Assembly (NCBI RefSeq): GCF_019059575.1
Contig: NW_024882318.1
Location: 269,869 to 333,868, forward strand
Direction: 5' to 3'
Length of the DNA: 64,000 nucleotides
DNA from: Amphibalanus amphitrite
Taxonomy: Eukaryota; Arthropoda; Thecostraca; Balanomorpha; Balanidae
Within the stretch, counting starts at the first letter, position 1, and each line of letters begins with the position of its first letter. Below, piece after piece: positions 11,304 through 21,867 of this stretch. The translations under genes were made by a program, and so were the position numbers. The notes under the pieces are model-generated. The model was not told the DNA's origin, did no database searches, and was given only the letters and a program-made list of their open reading frames with translations.

Positions 11304-11627
11304 AAACGAAGGAACTATTTCTGGATGACAGGCGAATAGCCGCTCACGCAAGGAGCGGAGCTCCGCCCCGTCCAAAGTGGCCAACAAAGCAGAGACAGAG
11401 GCAGCATCACATCCTCCATCAAAGAACTGGTTTCTGGCTTGAAAGATGAGCTCCATCTTTGCATCTGAGTCGGTGCTGTCAGGAATCAGCTGGTCTAATG
11501 GAGTGAGACGACTAGCCATCGTATCAGAGCTGCCTGGTCCTCGTAGCATTTGCACCGATTCTTCTCGATCGGACTCTGAATTCTGTCCCTCCTGCGTGTT
11601 ACTTGAGGCATTGCTATGTAGCTAAGT
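11304..11627 (-). pseudogene. possible coding fragment of unknown family
   Basis: On the minus strand a frame runs from about 11627, just after an in-frame TAG, through an ATG at 11555 to about 11304. It then continues into GC-rich repeat sequence. The first roughly 108 residues have a protein-like composition: an acidic, serine-rich stretch, then an amphipathic part ending in a leucine/arginine-rich LRSLRERLF segment. I do not recognise the family. Possible origins are an internal exon of a host gene (an AG precedes it, but there is no clear pyrimidine tract) or a transposon ORF fragment, since the repeat at 11090-11300 abuts its 3' side. There is no partner exon in the window and no start-codon evidence. 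Confidence 0.25.
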
Positions 11628-12769
11628 CTTTGGCAGTTTCATTATCCATGCTTTGCAAACAGTGCCATAACAACGCAGTTAATTAGTCACCAAGCTTCTT
11701 TGCTAGTTCCAATACAGTTGAATCGCACGCGATTTGAGTGCAAAAATCAAGAGAAGTGCCAACTTGTTCCCGTAAAATATTTTGAATATTGACCTAGAAA
11801 ATGAGTAATTTCCAGATAAAATAACAGCGAAATCAGTTTTCGCTTGCCAATAAAACTCACAGATATTGAAGCTGCACTATTAAAGGAACATTTTAGTATA
11901 TGTTATTCTTGATAAAATTTCTTAGCCACGCAGTACCAGCGCAAAATAAGGAGACACTGAAAACACGACCAATCACTCCGATTTACCATAGGAAAATACA
12001 TAGAAAATATATGTCTCAACTGCGCCAAATATACAGACAGTTATATACCTACATGTGACGTCATTATTAGCCCGACCAATCAGAAGCAAGTTGTTTTCAG
12101 TCACAAATAATTAATTTCTGAGCTAACTAGGTATTCTTTTAACAAAATGATTTTAAATTAAATCATGAAAAATTCTCAGCTTTCTTATTTTACCAAAACA
12201 TACAGAGTGTGGAGATAGGTCCCAACCCTATTACTGAAAGAGTAGCCGAGCTATAATTAAATGATCATTTAAATAGTTTTTAACAAATTTATTGCAACGC
12301 CTTAACAGCAAATAAATGCAAATGATAAGTTGAAGAAAACTTTATTCACTCGGTTTTCTGAGCGCGAGAATGCCCTCGCTGAAATTTATTTGGTCGGCAA
12401 TCCACTTTTGAGGAGAACTCTTCAAGCATGTTGGTGTTTTCCATACTTTGCTATCACGTTTTCCATAAATGATTTATTTATTACACATATGTGTCTCTAA
12501 AAGAAATAAATGCCCCATAAAAATTAAAACACATAACTTTTGCTGTTCGCAAACAGTACGCATAATTTCCAATAGCGACGGCGACAAGACATTGACCAAT
12601 CACGTTGCGTGTTTCCTGCAGGCGTTGATTTGTACTGTGGGCAAAATGGCGTGAATAGAATTACCATACTATTCTCTTAATAAGATTGCGTGAATAGGGT
12701 ACCGTAAATAGAGTGGCGTGGAATGATAGTACGGCATTTGGTAGCACAACCTTTATAAGATTGGGTCCT
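11628..12769. other. no gene recognised
   Basis: AT-rich sequence with no supported coding region or complete element. A TACCGTAAATAGAGTGG stretch near 12700 resembles the outer bases of the TA-flanked MITE at 13495 and may be a fragment. Confidence 0.4.
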
Positions 12770-13471
12770 GGGGCCGTATTCACGTCGATCATTTTCGTAA
12801 GAATTTTCTTAAGTTTGACCTACTTCTTGAAGGGACTATCCCACCTTCTAAAATGTTGTTAAAACCAGTTAAATTGTGCCCGACTTTATAGATTTGATGA
12901 CCAGGAACACGGTTCTGGCATTTATTTTTCATTAAACATCTTAGGCTTCCCATATTCCAAACACAAACTTTCAAATATGTGACGTCACAGCCCAAAATTA
13001 CCTCCTTCCCCAGGCATTACTGACATTACTGTCATATGCTTTAGACTATTAATATTAGATAATACTGTCATATGCTTTTACTGAATCAGCTTTAGACATT
13101 ACTGTCATAAAGCTTATTCTTTTTACTCTGTAGGCACCACAACAAAGTTCAGACCAAGTTTTAAGCGATTTTTCAACGAACAAACCCATCTAAATCAGAA
13201 TGACTAAACGAGGTGACGTCACACTAACGGTCGCTCCATGTTGAAGATAGGCCTTGCACAAGGCCCATTTTCAAATGAAGGGAACGAATTTCTTCAACAC
13301 CAAGAGGCCGCGGGGGTTGCAACCTAGATAGATAGTGGTTTCTGAACCTCGCCGCAAACTTGGCTATCTCAACTCAAACCCCATGTTAAAGGTGGGATAG
13401 TCCCTTTAAGTAAATTTTTTAATCACGTGAACTCCGTCGATAAAAACTTAAGAAGTGTCGACGTGAATACC
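12770..13471. mobile_element. small TIR element beginning GGGGCCGTATTCACG
   Basis: The left end at 12770 (GGGGCCGTATTCACGTCGAT) is matched, inverted, by GTCGACGTGAATAC ending at 13471, with further pairing around CTTAAG. The last six bases of the right end are missing. A second matching right end sits at 17651-17682, beyond the nested TTAA element, so the true right boundary is ambiguous. No coding capacity. Confidence 0.55.
12831..13405. mobile_element. MITE with TIR AGGGACTATCCCACC, nested
   Basis: AGGGACTATCCCACCTT at 12831 is matched by the inverted AAGGTGGGATAGTCCCT ending at 13405. Flanks TTGA / TTAA may be a decayed TTAA duplication. The interior is AT-rich with TACTGTCATA repeats (13020-13110) and has no coding signal. 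It lies within the 12770 element and is therefore younger than it. Confidence 0.6.
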
Positions 13472-13494
13472 AAATTATACATAGCCCTCGCCCG

Positions 13495-14879
13495 TACCGT
13501 AAACTGGGGTGGCTTTGAACTTCCGGGTGACTTTGAACGCCGTTCACTTCTTAGATGGAATCACAAATATCTTTAAAATGTGAATCATAAATGCAGCCAT
13601 GTTTTTTTTTACAGATAAGAATGCACATTTTTGAAAATGTACATGACATATTGGAAGATATGTACCTTATTACATAGGAGTAAAAAATCAAAAACTAAAT
13701 CAATGTTTTTAGCTTTTTGAGATATACCCGTCAACTTCCATATGGCATGGACTAGTCATTATGGTCATGGAACGGAATGACATATTTTTGCCATCCTTGA
13801 TGATTGGCCTATATTGCCCCATCATAATTTTTTAGCTTGCTTGAGCATGGCCAATGCTGTGAAGGAATTTGTAAAAGCATGACATTTTTGGAACTTCGCT
13901 GGGGTGACTTTGAACGTGTTCAATGTAGCCCCGGTGACATGCATGCCTGACTTGTTGTTCAAAAGACTTGTTGATCAAAGTAACCCCACCAAAATACACT
14001 GCATACATTTTGCGCTACAAGATAGGGGTGTAACAGAGATCGACCAGCTGGTGTGCAAGCTAAGCCAGCCTGACATGGACAGGAGGGGCAGGCTCCACTT
14101 CAAGAGTGAGGAGCTCTCACCATACAACTGATGCTGGGGTAAACTCATGACTGACGTGTTCTGACGCTAGCAGGTGTACCTAGTGTTAAGTGTTAGTATT
14201 AAGGTGTTAAGTCGGGTGTCAAGTGTTAACTGTGTCCAAGGATACTCTGTACTCAGGTGTTCTCAGGTGTATTTCATACACAGACCTAGTCGAGTACATG
14301 CATTACACTTCAGTTGAGTTGAATCGAGTGATTTCATATCCTGTGAGTGTTGCTCCACAGTGCCTATGCAAGTGTTAAGGTGAGTAAGTAAGGTGTTTGC
14401 CATGAAAGATGCTTCTTTTTACTCACTGTCTGTGTGCTAATTTCTGTGAATATGGTGTTAGATTCATCAGCAGAGGCTGTTACAAGAAGTTGTGTTTTTT
14501 GCTTGATGAGCTCGCCTTGTTTTGACTACTACACCCAGAAGGACTTTTGCAGGTATAAATTGTTTTTGGCCTCTTTTTTAAAAAGCATCAGGGTGTTCAA
14601 AGCCACCCCAACCGGCACGAGGAATTGCACACCTAATGAGATAAATGACGAAAAACACAGACTGTTCAAAGTCACCCCATTGCATGGTGACTTTGAACAC
14701 CAGACAGTTTTTTAAAAAATAGGGAAATGGCTATACCTAATTTTTTGTTGACACCATGGATGGATAAGGCCAGACTCAGCCCACAAAATAGTCCATGTTT
14801 CACATTCCTATCTACAGTAGTTTTCAAGATATTCACCGATAAGTCTCAAAACTGTCCAAAGTCGCCCCGTTTTACGGTA
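13495..14879. mobile_element. TA-flanked MITE M1, word GGGGTGACTTTGAAC
   Basis: TA at both ends (13495, 14878) with TIRs CCGTAAACTGGGG / CCCCGTTTTACGG. A 15-base word based on GGGGTGACTTTGAAC occurs seven times: forward at 13507, 13525, 13901 and 14685, reverse at 14595, 14663 and 14855. The TA target fits Tc1/mariner-type mobilisation. No transposase; open frames at 13904 and 14434 have no recognised motif. Confidence 0.75.
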
Positions 14880-15285
14880 TTGGTGTTTTTTTTTTCCAGC
14901 CGCGAACGTATAAGGGGGGGGGGGGGTCCGTTGGACACCCCCCTTGCCGTTTCGCCCCTGATCGAGCTAGAGCTTCGCGGGAAAAACGAGCGTGTTGCCC
15001 GTGACGAGAGGAAGCCGATGATACCCAATTTTAAGGTCCTAGGTCATTCGTTGACCTTGCAGGTCAGGTCAATGACCCAAAAGTCGGGAAAATCGGGACC
15101 TGTTAGAACGACGTAAGGTGTGGCTGCTATGGGGTTTTTGGGGATGCTGATCACGAATATCATGTTAGTTTTGATCACAGATGATGTTTTTGTGCATTTA
15201 GGCCAGGTCGGGTCAGGTCAGGTCAGGTCAACCAGTAGGGGTCCGGCCGGGTATTCCTGGTAGGTGTCAACCGCCTCTGACAGCT

Positions 15286-17184
15286 GGGGCATTCCACGAT
15301 AGATCGTACCACCTTTTTCCAATTTGACACCCTCATCTCTCGGAATTTGACGAGAATTGGTCTCAGGGGTAATCAGGGGCTCTGAATCCTCCTGTAACAA
15401 TTTCAGGCTTATCAGATAAGTATTTTTTTAGTTATGGTGTATAACATTTTTTGGATCTTGCTTTGCAGCGCTAAGTTTGGCGGGCTGTAACTCTAAGACG
15501 GATTATTCAAATGCCAAATGTTATACAACATTGAACTTGCAATGAAACAGAGATTAATATGTATTTTTGAAATTTCGAAAAATACGCTATTTTTGATATA
15601 TGACATATCGAGTTTTCTTTCATTTGTATTTTTTGGACTTTGGGACCAAATTTTTTTGAATTTTTATTTCTTTAAAAAAATATTTGGCTCATTGTTAAGA
15701 AGTATGCAAAAAATTAGGAAGGTGTTCTTTCTATAAATGTATTTATTTTACGTCACGATAACGGCTTCGAATAGTGATTTCGGGAGGGGAGCTTACAAAT
15801 GGCGTGGTAAAGCTGCCTAGTGACATCACGGGTTGCTGAAATTTCAATTCAAGTCTGAGTCATCTGAAAAAGTGAAAAGAGGGTTCATTCAACCCTCTTT
15901 CCTATAAGCGCGAGGGTGAAAAAGGCTGCTTGGTTCTGACATTGTTTTGGACGCCAATGACCATAGCTGTCCGAGATGAAAGGTACAGGACGCATACATG
16001 GTGTCCTCCAGAGGTCTCACAACCTGTATATCTGGGATTTTTTCAAGGTTACATGAGGTCAGGTTGGTCACGTGACATCACTGTTATAAATTAATGGGGA
16101 AATATAAAAACTGTTATTTTGGCGCCGAGAATGATCTAAAACTATCCCACGTACATGGTATCGTGAGTTCATGCACTCCTTGCAAAGTCCAATGCTTTAC
16201 TTTTGCATTGTTAACCTTGCGTGACGTCATTTATGACGTCACTAGGGTCGTACGAGTTTTTCGTCAATAACTCCCGATCAAATGGAGCTAGAGAGTCGGG
16301 AAAGCCACCAATGGACTCGGGAAGACCTTCCGAATCGAATGACATGCCATATGATACCCTTTGCCCAGCTTCGTGACCTGAGGGGCTCTGACCTGACCTT
16401 GACCCGAGGTCAACTACTTAAGTTGACCTCACCCTAGCAAAAAGTATACCATTCGATGCACCTGAGCTAAGCGAACACAATGATGCCAAAATCGCGGCTC
16501 TGCGGCCATTTTTTGCGAAGTTATTTACTAAAAACCGAACCCGTAACTTCAGTCACGTGACCTGACCTCAGACGCTACCGGTTAACCTGAGACCTTAAAA
16601 TCGGGTACCAATCGCTGCGACTTGTAACGGCACACACGCTCGTTTTTTCCGCGAGGCTCTAGCTCTATTAGAAGCGAAACGGCGTGCTGGGGTCGTATCA
16701 ACCCCTCCGAAACCCATTTTGTTTGCGGGAAAATGAGGAACTTATAGAAAGAACACCTTTCTAATTTTTTCCATGTCGATTTGCAATGACATGAAGATTA
16801 TTTTGAAAAAAATAAAAATGTGAAAAATTTTGGTCCCAAAAGTCATTAGAGGCAAATGAAAAAGATGAAGGTTTTGCTCAACAATGAATTTTTTTCTTTG
16901 GAATTTTTAAATAGTAATATTAATTTTTGATTCATCGCAAGCTTAGTGTCGTTTACTTTTTGTTGGTTGCTTAACCCGTTCTTGAGTTATAGGCCATCAA
17001 ACTCACCGTTACATACCGAAGTTAAAAAAAAATGTAATACAATATAACTCAAAAAGTTTTGATCTGAGAAGTCTGATATTTTGCCAGGCGTCTTTGGGGC
17101 CTATGATAACCCCTAGGACCGATTTTCATTAAAATCTGAGAGATGAGGGTGACGGGCCTGGTACGATCTATCGTGGAATGCCCC
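15286..17184. mobile_element. foldback element with about 450-bp TIRs, nested in family C copy 1
   Basis: The left arm from GGGGCATTCCACGATAGATC (15286) to about 15735 is matched by the inverted right arm (about 16741-17184) with moderate divergence. AGCT at 15282-15285 and 17185-17188 is the apparent TSD; the empty sites in the copies at 35571 and 50817 read straight through. The central kilobase is AGGTCA-rich and includes a GTGACGTCA inverted pair at about 16212-16245. That core recurs inverted in the degraded element at 55660-56523. Confidence 0.7.
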
Positions 17185-17650
17185 AGCTTCGTACCATGTT
17201 ACGAAGGCACCAAAACTACTTTGTAAATGTTCATATGGTTGCTAGATTCGAATTCAGCTAAAAAAAAAAACTGGCCTAGAAACATGTAAAACTCGAAAAA
17301 GTGAAACGAGGTCATCAAAGGTCAATGACCTGACCTGACCTTCAGGTGACCTTGACACCCACCCTTAATGCATGGGGGCAACATCATATCACATGTTTGA
17401 ACGCTTGAAATCACGAAAAGACTGCAAAAGCGCGGCTAATGCGAGCCGACATACGCCGAATCGCGATTCCGGCCAAACATGGTCTCGAAAAGTAGGTCAC
17501 AGGTCAAAGGTCGTTTGGGTCAGGGTCATGAAATTTCTAGGGTAGGTGTAATACTGATTAACGCGAGGGTACTGAAAGTTTCGTTGCGATCGGCCGCTTT
17601 TTACGCGAGTTATTCGCGAACCCTATACGGGCGAGGGTTAAGAAAGAAAA

Positions 17651-17682
17651 TCGACTTACGAAGCTGACGTGAATACGGCCCC
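17651..17682. mobile_element. right-end fragment of the GGGGCCGTATTCACG family
   Basis: GACGTGAATACGGCCCC ends at 17682 and mirrors the left end at 12770. It is either the displaced right end of that element, with the TTAA element inserted between, or a separate remnant. Confidence 0.45.
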
Positions 17683-17975
17683 TGGTCACCAAAATATTGC
17701 ACCGGGACCAAATTTGGCTGTTTTCGCCCGATTTCGCACGCCGATTTACACAATACACATGTTAAGTCTATGACGCGAATTTGCACTTTTTGGGCACGCA
17801 CCACGCGCTCACTATCGACCCGATCAAGTCCAGACCCCTCAAAGGCACGTCGCGCATCTTTGATCTATAACTTGTGCAAATTTCACCGGGCTAGGTGCAA
17901 CGGTCTGGCCTGTAGTCCACGCAAAGCAGCACCAAGTCGGGACCTCGACCACAGACAGACACAACCACCATTAAT
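17683..17975. other. no gene recognised; possible upstream part of dispersed repeat
   Basis: Sequence just upstream of the dispersed repeat contains ACAGACAGACACAACC, paralleled loosely before the second copy near 23820. This could be a LINE-type 3' region, but I cannot place a boundary. Confidence 0.3.
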
Positions 17976-18280
17976 AGTAATATAGACAAGCGGCTGCGCC
18001 ACTTGCTTTGCTGCGTGGTAAAGAAAAAAAGTTGCGGCACCAGCCAATTTGCTTTCGAATGGTGTTCGATTCAAATCGATGTGTCGTCTAGAAGCACAGA
18101 TATGGACAGAAATGTGAAGAGAATAAAAAAGAACTGTTCTGATGGCTTCTTTGGATGAAAGTGGGGTGATACGGGGTCAAGACGGGTCAAAGGGGTCAGC
18201 CCCGGTCACTTTGGGTCAGGCCAGGTCACCTAGGTCACCTCTCGTCCGATGGGATCAGCCCGGGCCACTGTTCTACTTTT
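17976..18280 (+). repeat. dispersed repeat leading into CCCCTA array, copy 1
   Basis: About 300 bp starting with the segment around GACAAGCGGCTGCGCC are over 90 percent alike by eye to 23852-24168. Both contain GGTCAAGACGGGTCAAAGGGG and both run into CCCCTA microsatellite, suggesting one mobile unit with a simple-repeat end. No coding sequence recognised. Confidence 0.7.
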
Positions 18281-18509
18281 GCCTCCACCACTACCCCTAC
18301 CCCTACCCCTACCACTACCCCTACCCCTACCACTACCCCTACCCCTACCACTACCCCTACCCTACCCCTACCACTACATCTACTACTACCACTACCCCTA
18401 CCACTACCACTACCCATACTCCTACCCCTACCACTACCCCTACCACTACCCCTACCCCTACTACTACCCCTACCACTACCCCTACCCCTACCCCTACTCC
18501 TACCACCAG
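18281..18509. repeat. (CCCCTA)n / CCACTA mixed microsatellite
   Basis: About 230 bp of CCCCTA with interspersed CCACTA and CTACTA variants. Open frames across it on both strands are products of the repeat, not genes. The G-rich strand is (TAGGGG)n, which is telomere-like but is not the arthropod TTAGG repeat. Confidence 0.85.
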
Positions 18510-18549
18510 TAAAACGCCTTTTGGGCGAAGGACGAGCGAGCGAGATAGT

Positions 18550-19165
18550 GAGCCCTGCACGTGCAGAAGGGCGAGAGGGTACTTCCAACAGGCTTGTGCA
18601 AAGCACCCTTCTAACCGGTCGCTAGCGGTGTGCCAAGTTTGAACGCAATCGGCCCAGCCGTTCCTGAGATCTGGAAGCGGCATTCTGCACGTGCGCACGT
18701 GCAAACGGGGTCCAAACTGACTTTTGCACGGCACCCTACTAACCGGTCCCCAACCGTGTACCAAATTTGAGCGCAATCGGCCCAGCCGTTCTCGAGATCT
18801 GGAAACGCCCCCTGCACGTGCGCACGTGCAGTAGCACCTTAACCGCAACACATGGGAATGCATTGCCTGGTGGGTGCCTACCTGTATGCCAAGTTTCAGC
18901 GAAATCACCCCAGTAATTACCGAGTTATTAAAATGGGAACAAATTTGGCACCTCTTCTTTTTGTATGTTGCACGTGCAGTGGGGGTCACTCACATAGATC
19001 AAGAGTATCCGACGTTTGGTAGAAGGGATGCAGCTTCCCTACAAAAATTACCGCAAGACAATCGCCCAAGCGGTTGCTGAGATATGAGCCTCTCAAAATC
19101 ACTACTTTTGGAAAACTGCTTGAACACCCTTGACTTTTCACGTGGCACGTGCCACGACGGTCACT
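18550..19165. repeat. degenerate about 125-bp tandem repeat with GCACGTGC palindromes
   Basis: Five units, each holding a GCACGTGC palindrome (about 18558, 18690, 18815, 18970, 19145), followed by a sentence-like block containing AATCGGCCCAGCCGTT and a GAGATCTGG-like end. At 18690 and 18815 two palindromes abut as GCACGTGCGCACGTGC. GCACGTGC contains CACGTG, the core bHLH E-box. Confidence 0.65.
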
Positions 19166-19368
19166 GAGATGTTTTAAAAGTAGTCAATTACGGGATAGAA
19201 GGGATGGGGCTACCCAACAAAAAAGACCGCAGGCCAATCGGTCCAGCGGTTGCTGAGATATAAGCCTCTCAAAAGCGTTACAGGCCGGGCCGGGTCGGGC
19301 CGCTCATACTGAGATTTTTCCGTTATATTGAAAAGACTCACTTCGCTTGCTGCGCTCGCTCGCTCGTA

Positions 19369-19427
19369 ACTACTCCTACCACTACCACTACCCTACCCCT
19401 ACCCCTACCACTACCACTACCTACCAC
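19369..19427. repeat. CCCCTA/CCACTA microsatellite, short
   Basis: Same simple repeat as at 18281, interrupted here by the TSD of the next element. Confidence 0.7.
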
Positions 19428-19435
19428 TGGGTCAT

Positions 19436-21758
19436 TAGGGTGGCACTTAATTTCGACTTTTTTAATTTTGACCGGGACGGGTAGGCATATTGTTCTACCT
19501 CACGAAAAAATACTCTGTATGAAATTTTTCAAAAAATATTAGTATTTAGAGGTAGCTCAATAGGGTCATAATTGGTACATATTGACCAAACGTATATTGT
19601 GAACGGGGATTCAGATATGTGTCGCGCCTTTCCAAGCATTGCCATATTTGAGCTGTAACCCGTTTAAATGAATGATAGATGCCTTCCTATTTGTTTCATA
19701 ACCACAGTGTTTCTTGCCGCAAACGCGCTGTGACGCAATGCGTAATTCAACCAATGGCCGTTCAGGGTAGTTTAGCTTATTTTGTTTGGTGACGGTAGCC
19801 CGCTGCCAGGCGTGCAACCTCAGCTCTTCTCTCGTAGTATGATGGTTGGGAAGGGTCACGAGAGTGCTGGCCCTTACCGGGGTTACATGAGCAAGTAAAT
19901 GCGTATCAGGAATGTTTTTTCTTTGATGAGTATTGTGATCCGTTTGTAATACGCATTTACTCTGCTCATGTATCCCCGGTCACAGATGCGCAGGGGGACA
20001 CTGCCAGTGTACGGCCACAGGGCAGGTCTCCGTGTCTCCGTGATGTCAGGGAGAAGACGTGCACGTGAAAAATATAAGTTGAGTTTTGCTAAGCCATTTC
20101 AGAACATTTTTCGCTAGCTAGGCTCAAAGTGACAGGCCGCAGCAAACGCTGTTCTGGAATCCCTCGATGAATGAGAGTTGAAGGATTGAGTGAAAGCGCT
20201 CAGTTTTGACACAAGTGCATCGAACACCGGCCTCAATGCAGGAGCCTTCGCGATCATCGAGCAGCGGCTCGAGCAGGACTTGCTCCACCTGACTTGCCAC
20301 GACATTTACGAGTTTGTTCTATCAAGACATTTTCAGCCTGCCTCGGCCCGTCCAGCGGCCCGGACGTTGTTTTGTGCGCTTCCATAAAAAGTGGGCGTCT
20401 AGATGGAACGAAGCCATAAACCTTCAAAAACTGTGACATGTCCCACCTCCACAACCCGCGTGATGCTCTTGCACAGTTCGGTCGTACATCCTTGACCGCT
20501 AGCACTCACGCGACAACCGTGAGATACTGGAGCTGGCCATCACTGTCCTCGGTGGTGCTCCAAAACGAGGTATGAAGATCGCTCGCCCCGATATGCTCCT
20601 TGTGTGCTGGTTGACCAATGCCTTTTACGCTATGAAGCTTTATTTCTTCCGAGCACAATCCCGGCTCACTACGTCTAAGAAGAAGAGCCTCCAGCGAATC
20701 GTGACCTTTGTGGTAACAACGTAGTTTTCGGCTCGATTCAATGCACCGCTTCTGGCGTCTGTACCAGCGCAAGATCTCGACTTCCTCAAGTCCCTCCTGG
20801 AGTACGAATTGGACGAATTGGTGTTCGAATCGGTGTCCAAGGCGACAGCCGTTACCTTCAGCCGTCACCTTTGGTATCTAAATGAGAGGCTGGTCGCCCT
20901 CAACTTCTGATGAAGGAGATTACGATCGCTGCTACTAAACGTGATATGGCTGCATCGTGACGAGAAAAGGAGAGGGCCGAGGACCCCTCCCCCCGTCGAC
21001 CCCACGTTGAACTTACTATAGCTTCAGTCTCTAGCAAGTCCACGGCAGACTTCGTCATATCACAACTTGAACTGGCTTCACAAGCTTCTTCAGCACCCTC
21101 GGTATGGACACCGACTTCCTCTTGAAGGATCCGATTCTTAGGGAGGTCAAGCCATTCTACAACGCCGCCATGCGCTACATGAGGTCTCTTCACGCCTCTA
21201 CGACTTCGCGGAACGAGGCATTTTGTTGATGGCCAGGAAATCGATCTGACCCTCACGAAGGATAAAGACTAACAGCAGCTCCTCTTGTAGGTCGTCGAGG
21301 AGCAAAGACGCAAGCATTCTGACATACGCAAGGCGATCGTAACTTCTAAGTAGGCAAGACTAGCCGACGAATGATGTATACAAGTGTTGGCTGATTACGG
21401 ATGATACCGCTTTCTCTTTTCATGGAGCTATACAGTAAGTTATGCATACCTTCAAAATGATTATGTACCTCATATGTACCTTTATATCTGAGCTTTAGAT
21501 GCTAAAACGTTTCGATTAAGTCTTGGCAACGTCCAATGTCATTGTGAACATCAGAAATACGCGTGGAAATTAAAATTTCGTCAAACTTGTGTTTTTCACA
21601 AAAATGTGAACTTTGACCTGGTTGAGCTACCTCTAAATAAACATATTTTCCAAAAATATTTTACACACAACGTTTTCTCGGGTGGTAGAACAGATTGGCT
21701 GCCCGTCCCGTTGAAAATTCTCAAAACGAAATTTTAGCCCCGTTTTAGTGCCACCCTA
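19436..21758 (+). mobile_element. 2.3 kb DNA transposon with 8-bp TSD TGGGTCAT
   Basis: A perfect TGGGTCAT duplication at 19428-19435 and 21759-21766 bounds TIRs starting TAGGGTGGCACT. The TIRs stay similar over about 150 bp, including TTTAGAGGTAGCTCAA inside both ends. 8-bp duplications are typical of hAT and P superfamilies. It carries a decayed ORF (20118-21360). Confidence 0.8.
20118..21360 (+). pseudogene. decayed transposon-encoded protein (FDT..NTG...E type)
   Basis: Plus-strand pieces in shifting frames look like one ancestral protein. At 20190-20330 the frame reads a LSFDTSASNTGLNAGAF motif followed by IIEQRLEQDLL and a TCHDIYEFVL segment. Near 20860-20910 comes a SRHLWYLNERLV-like segment. 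I recall uncharacterised arthropod and cnidarian proteins with FDTTxSNTG followed by CRHH and E, widely present in many copies and probably transposon-encoded, but I cannot name the superfamily. The frame is broken by at least five stops or shifts, and the CRHH of the better copies reads TCHD here. Its position centrally between TIRs with an 8-bp duplication makes it the likely transposase or accessory gene of that element. No functional product is possible. Confidence 0.45.
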
Positions 21759-21867
21759 TGGGTCATGGGTCACATAATAATTAGATCCATTAAACTTTTT
21801 TTTTTAATCAGACTTTAAAAGTGCTTCTAGTCCTGCTCCTATTCGTGCCATTCCATTACGCTTAATC

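Larger units (their letters stand above)
13481..17641. mobile_element. TTAA-type MITE, family C copy 1, split by two insertions
   Basis: The left end is a degenerate CCCTCGCCCGTA at 13485; the right end is GGGCGAGGG then TTAA at 17638-17641. A TA-flanked MITE interrupts the left TIR (13495-14879) and a long-TIR element interrupts the body (15286-17184). With both removed, about 0.9 kb remains, colinear with the copies at 35571 and 50817, including the left G-run hairpin at about 14915-14943 and tandem GTCAGGTCAGG near 15210. Confidence 0.7.

Noticed and set aside
18142-18989. Frames of 87-210 codons over the CCCCTA array
   Set aside because: Tyr-Pro, Thr-Pro and Gly-Val repeats reflect the simple repeat; open in several frames at once.
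19369-19427. Telomere remnant
   Set aside because: Short, mixed CCCCTA/CCACTA and interstitial; no evidence of a chromosome end.
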